From DRYS01 sp964491605 (GTDB taxonomy: Archaea; Thermoproteota; CALKCG01; B24; DRYS01), in assembly GCA_964491605.1 (NCBI GenBank), contig CAZBGY010000023.1:1-11717 (forward strand): DNA of 11,717 bases. The letters are read 5' to 3'. Positions 7,023 through 11,717 of the stretch are shown piece after piece. A program made the position numbers and the translations under genes. Position 1 is the stretch's first letter, and each line of letters opens with the position of its first letter. Under the pieces are notes generated by a model. The model worked only from the letters and a program-made list of their open reading frames with translations. It did not search any database and had not been told where the DNA came from.

Positions 7023-7061
7023 AGCTTTAACCTTCCATACCCATCGATAATTCCTATCTTA

Positions 7062-7088
7062 ATACCTCCCTCTCTAGGTGGGAGGTAT
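7062..7088. terminator. Perfect 9-bp hairpin between convergent genes
   Basis: ATACCTCCC (7062-7070) and GGGAGGTAT (7080-7088) are exact inverted copies around a 9-base loop. It lies in the 71 bases between the ends of the HEPN reading frame (+) and the exported-protein gene (-), where a bidirectional terminator or 3'-end hairpin is expected. No long U-tract follows on either strand, so archaeal termination here would not be purely intrinsic. The GGGAGGT arm can also pair with the anti-Shine-Dalgarno. Confidence 0.55.
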
Positions 7089-7093
7089 CCTGA

Positions 7094-8251
7094 TCACAAT
7101 CTTGTCCAGCCGTATATCGATGCTACTACCATTACTGTTAATGCCAGCAGGATTAGTCCTATGAACGCTAGGCTTAATATAGCTTGTAGATCACCTTCCT
7201 GGTAAGAAGGGTGGCTTTCCTCGTTATCTGGTATTGCCACCTCTAATGCCGCCACTTCTACGTTCGATATGAAGAGCTGCACGTAGTATACCCCGGGATC
7301 TAAAGGTTTTGTGGTTATAGTACATATCTTCTCGGTTAATACTGGTAGTGTTACACCTGTCCATTCGTATACGTAGAAGTCGAATCTAACATAACGGTGC
7401 GATGTATCGTATCTGGATTCTATCTTGAAGCCTGAATGTTTAAAGATGAATTTTACGGTAACATTGATGCATCTATCGTAGACGGAGATTTCAGATCCGC
7501 CCAACTCTTCTGGTTTAGGTTTATAGGGAATCCATTTCTCAGATTTCGATGTAAGCTTTACGTATAGATCATCGAACATATTCTCTAAACTTAATATGCC
7601 TTCAAGTTTGAAGCCTAAGTTGCTGATAGGAGGTTTCACCCAGATATACGTAGAAGTAATTGGATCCCTTTCTAGAAATTCAAAGTCGATCTTCGATCCT
7701 AGAGATGGTATGGCTTTGACGCTTACCTTGTATTTGCATCCTTTAGCATAGGCTGCGTTAGGTATAAGCTTGGATGAACCTATAGCGTATATAAGGAGGT
7801 ATGTACCGTTACCGAGATCTAGTAATCTATGCGTATAAACTATCCTTACACTATGCTTCCCCTTACTGGTAGTCCATTCTAATATATCGAAGGATTCTTC
7901 TATAGGTCTACATACATATGCTCTACGAATCCTATCGAAAGATACGGATCTCTCATCCACATAGATCGTTACATTCCATGAATCCTGGGGTACTGGGAAT
8001 CTTAAGATCATAGTCTCGTTGAATCCTATGGGTTCACCCAGTTCATAAAAGCCATCGACGCGAGCTACGTAGAATCCGTCTTCAACCCATATGATTATAT
8101 CGATATCTTCGCTTAATAATGGAGCTACCGGTACTGGTATAGGATTAGCGTATAGGTTGGTGGATGGTAACGAGATAAATGTTATGAGTATTAGTATTAA
8201 TAATAGTAGAAACTTCAGGGTATCTAGAGACTTGTAACAGGGGGTATGCAT
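7094..8251 (-). CDS. Exported protein with signal peptide and C-terminal membrane anchor
   Basis: A 385-residue protein of unrecognised family. The N-terminus has a basic start followed by a long hydrophobic core (about residues 13-30, LKFLLLLILILITF...) and a likely cleavage site near LYA-NPIP (35/36). The mature part is beta-rich, with alternating hydrophobic/polar strands, for example 'GTYLLIYAIGS' and 'YVRFDFYVYEW', and four N-x-S/T sequons (NET, NVT, NGT, NVT), as in glycosylated archaeal surface proteins. The last ~30 residues form one transmembrane helix (356-380) with a short tail GWTRL, giving an outside-facing protein anchored at its C-terminus. A role in the S-layer, adhesion or sensing is only inference. 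ATG at 8251 is the first start; minus strand GTTATAATCC (8282-8291) is a TATA-like box 35 bases ahead. It is divergent from the 8418 operon. Confidence 0.7.
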   Translation of the reverse strand: MHTPCYKSLDTLKFLLLLILILITFISLPSTNLYANPIPVPVAPLLSEDIDIIIWVEDGFYVARVDGFYELGEPIGFNETMILRFPVPQDSWNVTIYVDERSVSFDRIRRAYVCRPIEESFDILEWTTSKGKHSVRIVYTHRLLDLGNGTYLLIYAIGSSKLIPNAAYAKGCKYKVSVKAIPSLGSKIDFEFLERDPITSTYIWVKPPISNLGFKLEGILSLENMFDDLYVKLTSKSEKWIPYKPKPEELGGSEISVYDRCINVTVKFIFKHSGFKIESRYDTSHRYVRFDFYVYEWTGVTLPVLTEKICTITTKPLDPGVYYVQLFISNVEVAALEVAIPDNEESHPSYQEGDLQAILSLAFIGLILLALTVMVVASIYGWTRL

Positions 8252-8281
8252 AGCTCTAGATCATATCAGATCTATCCAAGG

Positions 8282-8291
8282 ATTATAACTC
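8282..8291 (-). promoter_or_regulatory. TATA-like box for the exported-protein gene
   Basis: Minus strand reads GTTATAATCC, about 35 bases ahead of the ATG at 8251, following an A-run (AAAAAA at 8294-8299 on the minus strand). Consistent with an archaeal promoter giving a short leader. Confidence 0.35.
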
Positions 8292-8379
8292 TACTTTTTT
8301 GAATATGTTCGATTAGATGAATGCTGTATGTTAGGAGAACTATGTGATGGAAGGTTTACGATAAGAAAAGTTAACTAGC

Positions 8380-8389
8380 ATTTATAATC
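8380..8389 (+). promoter_or_regulatory. TATA-like box for the 8418-9727 operon
   Basis: ATTTATAATC lies about 33 bases before the ATG at 8418, with an A-rich upstream stretch (GAAAAG) that could serve as a BRE. AGGGGAGA at 8403-8410 lies 7 bases before the ATG and could act as a Shine-Dalgarno if the transcript starts far enough upstream. Confidence 0.4.
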
Positions 8390-8417
8390 ATAGTCGTAAG
8401 ATAGGGGAGATTCATTT

Positions 8418-8942
8418 ATGGGTTATGGTGGGCAGGCGCGAAACGTAAACGAGATATGTTATCCATGGCTTCTAAGTGTATGGGTTAAGGCTCCTATGCT
8501 CAAGAATTCGGAGATTCTATTATCTTCTGCGTGCTTACCTATAGTGGATCCGAGGATATTCGAGGAGCTATCTAGGGGTAGGGTTACACTCCTCGTATGC
8601 CCTGAGAAGGAAGGTGCAGCATACTATGGGAAGATAGCTAGTATAGTTAGATCATCGAAGCCTAGGAGGATGGTGGTAGCGACTATCGATGGGAGCCCGC
8701 ATTGCTTCATCCTACATGCGAGCGTTAACGAGGCTGAGTATATACTCGGCGAAAAGTTGGAGAGAGAGCATTATGTCCTTATGGGTGGGAAGCTTAAGAG
8801 GATCTCTCCTGATGCTGTCAGGATCGCTAGGTATCTAGGCTTAGTCGATGAGGCTATATCTAGAGATCCATCTATAATAGGTAATTTATCTAAGCTTAGC
8901 GAAGAATATAGGATGGCTAGAAGGTTGTATAATAGTAGGTGA
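8418..8942 (+). CDS. Cysteine-motif protein resembling the C-terminal domain of a ferredoxin family
   Basis: A 174-residue soluble protein with four cysteines: Cys14 (EICYP), Cys39 (SSACLP), Cys61 (LLVCPEKE) and Cys96 (SPHCFILH). The order 'ILLSSACLPIVDPRIFEEL', 'GRVTLLVCPEKEGAAYYGKIASIV', then 'MVVATIDGSPHCFILH' follows the non-ferredoxin tail of bacterial and archaeal 2[4Fe-4S] ferredoxin-type proteins. That tail has the pattern A-A-D-C...F..G..LL..CPK.D...Y..KL..I...V.H.EVPCC. Here the tail appears alone, without the CxxCxxCxxxC clusters and with one Cys of the PCC pair. Iron-sulfur or other metal binding is plausible but inferred. It overlaps or abuts the TIM-barrel gene, so the two products probably act together. 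A stand-alone novel family is the main alternative. Confidence 0.55.
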   Translation: MGYGGQARNVNEICYPWLLSVWVKAPMLKNSEILLSSACLPIVDPRIFEELSRGRVTLLVCPEKEGAAYYGKIASIVRSSKPRRMVVATIDGSPHCFILHASVNEAEYILGEKLEREHYVLMGGKLKRISPDAVRIARYLGLVDEAISRDPSIIGNLSKLSEEYRMARRLYNSR

Positions 8943-8943
8943 T
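8937..8943 (+). promoter_or_regulatory. Shine-Dalgarno that decides the start of the TIM-barrel gene
   Basis: AGGTGAT matches the archaeal anti-Shine-Dalgarno (16S 3' AUCACCUCC). It ends 4 bases before the ATG at 8948 and spans the stop of the upstream gene (TGA 8940-8942). This favours ATG 8948 over the in-frame GTG at 8939, which lies inside the motif, and indicates translational coupling. Confidence 0.55.
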
Positions 8944-8947
8944 ATCT

Positions 8948-9727
8948 ATGTCTAGATGGACTAATCTACGTAGTAGGCTTAGGGGAGGATTCTTCCTATC
9001 GTCTATGGGTGGTGTAGCGGATGGAGCATACTGCGCTAGCAGGGGGAGGGGATGCGTTATGGTTCAGCTTGGAGCATACTTAGCTGAACCCCCCGCCTAT
9101 AATCTAGGAATCCATAGGCTTCCAGTACTTCCACCAGATAGAGATAGATGCGTAGATTTTCTTAGAAAAGAATGTTCTAAGGTTAGAGAAGTGTTAGGCG
9201 ATGTATATGTATGCTTGAATCTAGCTACACCTAAACTTGAATGGGGTCTTGAAGCTTCTAGATTCTTCTATGAAGCTGGAGGAGATATAGTCGAGTTGAA
9301 CTTCCATGGAACATACGAGCCGTATTATAGGATCGGTAGGCTTAGAGCTATGGTTCTACCTGAGAATAGAAACGAATTATTTAGATGGCTTGAAGCATTC
9401 AATAGCCTTGATAAACCTGTTATAGCTAAGTTTAGAGCAGGTGCTATACCAGATTACAGCCCTATAATGGATTACATGGAGGGACTAGATCTTCTAGGAG
9501 TACATTTTAACATAAGAAGCGCGGATGGTAAGCCGGATTATAATTTCTTAGAAGATTTAAGAAGATATTCAAATATCTTCATACTCGTAAGCGGGTATAT
9601 ATGGAGCGTAGAAGCTGTTAAGAAGGTATTCGAGCTAGGAGCAGATATGATAGGGATAGCGGAACCGACTAGGGAGGATTCAAACTTCATAGAGAAGCTT
9701 ATAGCAGACTTAAGAGAAGCTAGATAG
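8948..9727 (+). CDS. Dihydrouridine-synthase-like TIM-barrel protein lacking the catalytic Cys
   Basis: A 259-residue TIM barrel (from ATG 8948) resembling the archaeal NifR3/Dus-related family. It has 'LSSMGGVADGAYC' (first strand and loop, 17-29), 'VMVQLGAYLAEPP' (37-49), 'DIVELNFHGTYEP' (113-125), 'PVIAKFRAG' (157-165; Lys161), 'LLGVHFNIRSADGKP' (182-196; His186) and 'GADMIGIAEP' (231-240). Lys161 and His186 match FMN-contacting residues of Dus enzymes, so flavin binding is likely. In the archaeal family the fourth-strand region reads N-x-H-C-R-Q-P; here it is N-F-H-G-T-Y-E-P, so the general-acid Cys is Gly121. The other Dus-type motif NxGCP would correspond to NLATP (91-95), also without Cys. 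Uridine reduction as in canonical Dus is therefore doubtful. Coupled to the upstream cysteine-motif gene. Confidence 0.72.
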   Translation: MSRWTNLRSRLRGGFFLSSMGGVADGAYCASRGRGCVMVQLGAYLAEPPAYNLGIHRLPVLPPDRDRCVDFLRKECSKVREVLGDVYVCLNLATPKLEWGLEASRFFYEAGGDIVELNFHGTYEPYYRIGRLRAMVLPENRNELFRWLEAFNSLDKPVIAKFRAGAIPDYSPIMDYMEGLDLLGVHFNIRSADGKPDYNFLEDLRRYSNIFILVSGYIWSVEAVKKVFELGADMIGIAEPTREDSNFIEKLIADLREAR

Positions 9728-9754
9728 AGAAGGGCTATTCCTATGTAATCATAC

Positions 9755-9773
9755 TACATATCGCAGATATGTA
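9755..9773. repeat. 8-bp inverted repeat with 3-base spacer downstream of the operon
   Basis: TACATATC (9755-9762), GCA, GATATGTA (9766-9773). It lies 28 bases past the operon's last stop and ahead of the next gene's AT-rich promoter region. It may be a 3'-end hairpin for the operon or a dyad operator for the 2TM gene. Confidence 0.4.
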
Positions 9774-9774
9774 A

Positions 9775-9817
9775 ACTCTAAAATAATTCATTTATATCAA
9801 ATTTTAAAGTTTAGAGT
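9775..9817 (+). promoter_or_regulatory. TATA-like region flanked by an 8-bp inverted repeat
   Basis: ACTCTAAA (9775-9782) and TTTAGAGT (9810-9817) are exact inverted copies on either side of an AT-rich stretch with TTTATATCAA (9791-9800). That box would start transcription near 9820, some 50 bases ahead of the ATG at 9872. A second weak box, TTATAGAAAG (9821-9830), is nearer. The symmetry could be an operator, but AT-rich DNA yields such repeats by chance. Confidence 0.3.
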
Positions 9818-9871
9818 ATGTTATAGAAAGTATAGCGGTAATCCTATGCTTATAGAGGATTTTAAAGAAGC

Positions 9872-10117
9872 ATGGAAGAAGAGAAGGCTAAGAGGGCATT
9901 CGTAGTTTACCTCATGGATTACGTTATTATAAATGTATTCCTAGCATCCGCAAATCTCTATATAAGCCCAGGATATTTATGGTTTCCATTAATATTGGTC
10001 TATAGGGATATTAGTCCCGCTTTCTACTCTATATTCTCCAGATTAAGGTTCGCAGTCCAAGATTAGGGGGATGCAAGAGTAGAAGCTAGGATGAAGAGGG
10101 AAAAGGAAAACGAATAA
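9872..10117 (+). pseudogene. Two-transmembrane (2TM-domain-like) small protein, interrupted by in-frame TAG
   Basis: From ATG 9872, MEEEKAKRAFVVYLMDYVI leads into two hydrophobic helices (about residues 8-28 and 33-55). The layout is that of the small 2TM domain: charged N-terminus, 'F..YL..Y.I.N..L...N', 'GYLWFPLIL'. The frame stops at TAG 10064-10066, but continues in phase for 16 more codons (GDARVEARMKREKENE) to TAA 10115-10117. That gives exactly the charged E/R-rich tail such proteins carry after the second helix. The usual WGIGLxFH motif after the second helix reads RDISPAFY, so the core has also eroded. I infer a decaying gene. If UAG is not suppressed the product is 64 residues and still membrane-embedded. 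Function of 2TM proteins is unknown. Confidence 0.5.
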
Positions 10118-10187
10118 TGATCGTATCTTTCAAAGCTCGACGGACCCTAGTTTATTAGATCCATTTAACATAACCATCTGGTATCAA

Positions 10188-10196
10188 TTTTTATTA
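10188..10196 (+). promoter_or_regulatory. TATA-like box for the second URO-D-type gene
   Basis: TTTTTATTA lies about 45 bases ahead of the ATG at 10239, which leaves room for a leader of about 20 bases carrying the Shine-Dalgarno GGAGGA (10225-10230), 8 bases before the ATG. This is the strongest ribosome binding site in the window. Confidence 0.45.
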
Positions 10197-10238
10197 GAGT
10201 CCTACGATGTGTTTTACAGATCATGGAGGAGTTAGCGT

Positions 10239-11387
10239 ATGGTTGTGTTTGATTACTCGAAGTATGCTAGGATTGCTGAGAGGAATCGTGAGAGGCTTGA
10301 AGCTGTTCATAGGTTTGAGGAGCCTGATAGGGTTCCAGTAGCGATAGGCGTTGGCGGGCCATATTATGCATGGCTATTCGGTTATACTTTGATGGAGTAC
10401 TATTCGAGTTTCAAGGTTATGGTCGATGTTCAGCTTATGGGCTTAAAATGGCGTTTTGAATGGCTTCAGGATGATGTTGTCGGTGTAGGTGTTCATCTAG
10501 ATGTAGGTTCGATAGCTGAGGGTATCGTATTCGATTGTAGGATAGCTATGCCTGATGAGGGGAATCCTTGGAGGAGTCCATGGATAGTTCCGCGTATAAA
10601 GAGTATCGAGGATATAGATAGACTTGAGATTCCTGATCCTGATGATCATCCAGGTATACAGGCATACTATGATAGACTTGAGGAGTTTACGAAATTCGTT
10701 AGAAAGGAGTATGGGAATATACCTGTCGGTAGGGGTGGGTTACAGATTCATCCACCAGTATCCGCAGCCGGATCCTTAATGGGTCCTCAAAGATTGTATA
10801 CATGGCTTTACAGGTATCCTGATGAGATGCATAAACTTCTAAGAAAGCTTGAAGAGACATTCGATAGATTGCAGAAGTATCGTCATGAAAGGGTTGGTGG
10901 AGATATGGATTCTATAAGTCTCTCGGATGATCATTCAGGTTATCTGAGCCGTAGTATGTATGAGAAGTTTACCCTACCATACAATCTAAGATTATATGAG
11001 AAGTATGGTAGGAGACATAGAGGACTGCATATGGACTCCCATATGGATCACATAACAGATATAATAACCGATGTATACAAGGTGAATTCTGTGGATGTAG
11101 GTGTAGAAAATAATCTAAGGATATTAGCCGAAGCATTCAACGGTAGGGTAGTATTCAACGGTAATGCTAATTGGAGGGTCCTAGTGGATGGGGATCATGA
11201 GAAGATTAGAAGGGAGGTTGAGAGATGCATCTACGCTGCAGCTCCGGTTGGAGGGTATATATTCGACAACGGAGGAGAAACCTATGCGGGTATACCGCCT
11301 GAAAACCTAAAGTATGAGGTGGAGTATGCGAAGAAGATAGGAGTATATCCTATAAGGAGGAGGGAAGCAGGTCTATCGAGAGAATAG
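10239..11387 (+). CDS. URO-D/methyltransferase-superfamily protein (HxD variant), second paralogue
   Basis: A 382-residue protein of the uroporphyrinogen-decarboxylase fold. It has 'NRERLEAVHRFEEPDRVPV' (16-34), the standard N-terminal segment of this superfamily, 'IPVGRGGLQIHPPVSAAGSLMG' over 161-182, 'SLSDDHSGYLSRSMYEKFTLPY' (227-248; D-D-x-G..S..M..F..P, the substrate-site pattern), 'GLHMDSHMDH' (262-271) and 'GVENNLRILAEAF' (288-300). As in the paralogue at 922-2043, the H-x-C zinc motif of corrinoid-dependent methyltransferases is H-x-D (His264, Asp266). The sequence after it is unusually His/Asp-rich (HMDSHMDH), which could be a different metal site. No corrinoid protein or activator gene is in the window. 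The strong GGAGGA site fixes the ATG at 10239. Reaction unknown; methyl transfer or decarboxylation of a small acid are both possible. Confidence 0.82.
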   Translation: MVVFDYSKYARIAERNRERLEAVHRFEEPDRVPVAIGVGGPYYAWLFGYTLMEYYSSFKVMVDVQLMGLKWRFEWLQDDVVGVGVHLDVGSIAEGIVFDCRIAMPDEGNPWRSPWIVPRIKSIEDIDRLEIPDPDDHPGIQAYYDRLEEFTKFVRKEYGNIPVGRGGLQIHPPVSAAGSLMGPQRLYTWLYRYPDEMHKLLRKLEETFDRLQKYRHERVGGDMDSISLSDDHSGYLSRSMYEKFTLPYNLRLYEKYGRRHRGLHMDSHMDHITDIITDVYKVNSVDVGVENNLRILAEAFNGRVVFNGNANWRVLVDGDHEKIRREVERCIYAAAPVGGYIFDNGGETYAGIPPENLKYEVEYAKKIGVYPIRRREAGLSRE

Positions 11388-11717
11388 AAGGAATATGCAT
11401 CGTGAAGAAACTTATTCTCTATCTAGAATCCCATGTTAAGATCGCACCTAGCTAGCATTCCTCCTATAATCTATATCCTCGATTCATCGTTATATCACAG
11501 CAGAGTGGATTAAAAGCTTTGATTATATCCTAGCTTTAGTAGGATTCTGATGCTATACCAATCTTTGAAGAAATCGGATACCCCGAGTATAAACAGCTAC
11601 GATCCATCTATAATCTCACATAATCTTTAAATGGATTTATAGAGAGCAGAGAGACGCGATTTCAATATAAACCAGAATCAAATATGATAGTATTAGATAG
11701 ATTTTACAAATCTTCCA
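11388..11717. other. 330-base gene-free end of window
   Basis: I see no open frame with protein-like composition on either strand, no tRNA and no clear hairpin. The stretch becomes AT-rich toward the end. On the plus strand TTTAAATGGATTTATAG (11625-11641) contains TATA-like words and could belong to a promoter for a gene beyond the window. Confidence 0.3.

Noticed and set aside
8939..8947. GTG at 8939 as start of the TIM-barrel gene
   Set aside because: It lies within the AGGTGAT Shine-Dalgarno and upstream gene's end; ATG 8948 sits 4 bases after the motif.
922..10066. Complete reassignment of TAG to a sense codon in this organism
   Set aside because: TAG ends several intact genes, and beyond the TAG at 3716-3718 the frame runs without another stop into antisense of the neighbouring gene.
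11388..11717. Small open frame on minus with GGAGGA before ATG near 11460
   Set aside because: Only about ten codons, no recognisable product.

Overview
The window looks archaeal, most likely from a thermophilic Thermoproteota/Korarchaeota-type lineage. Arginine is mostly AGG/AGA and isoleucine mostly ATA. TATA-like boxes sit about 25-40 bases ahead of several starts, leaders are short or absent, and TTG starts are used. Archaeal Shine-Dalgarno words (GGTGAT, GGAGGA) appear where leaders exist, and the protein families are typical of uncultured archaea. I cannot name the genus. There is no rRNA, tRNA, CRISPR array, transposase or integrase.

Layout: (1) 1-915 (+) is a double-GNAT/SCP2-like acetyltransferase, cut by the window edge and split by one in-frame TGA. 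(2) 922-2043 (-) is a URO-D/methyltransferase-fold protein converging on it. (3) 2044-2503 has no intact gene but holds a readable, frameshifted and stop-riddled gene remnant. (4) 2504-3676 (+) is a neutral-ceramidase-like hydrolase. (5) 6379-3716 (-) is a three-gene co-directional run: a mutarotase-fold (DUF4380-like) protein, an RNase Z-like metallo-beta-lactamase-fold hydrolase and an ECF-type S-component-like membrane protein. (6) 6491-7022 (+) holds a small broken reading frame followed by a HEPN-domain gene with an in-frame TAG. (7) 8251-7094 (-) is an exported, C-terminally anchored protein. (8) 8418-9727 (+) is a two-gene operon: a cysteine-containing protein resembling the tail domain of a ferredoxin family, and a dihydrouridine-synthase-like TIM barrel that lacks the catalytic cysteine. 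(9) 9872-10117 (+) is a two-TM protein with an in-frame TAG and an eroded core motif. (10) 10239-11387 (+) is a second URO-D-superfamily protein. (11) 11388-11717 shows no gene.

Two themes stand out. First, at least three recognisable genes (GNAT, HEPN, 2TM) are each broken by a single in-frame stop with family-like sequence on both sides, and a fourth remnant is decayed further. This suggests ongoing gene decay; stop-codon readthrough is less likely but testable. Second, several enzyme-fold proteins lack the textbook catalytic residue: the Dus-like barrel has Gly where Cys is expected, and both URO-D paralogues have HxD where corrinoid methyltransferases have HxC. Their reactions are therefore probably not those of the best-studied relatives. 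Together with an ECF-S-like protein, a mutarotase-fold protein and a ceramidase-like hydrolase, the window may serve catabolism or salvage of small molecules, but no pathway can be assigned from sequence alone.
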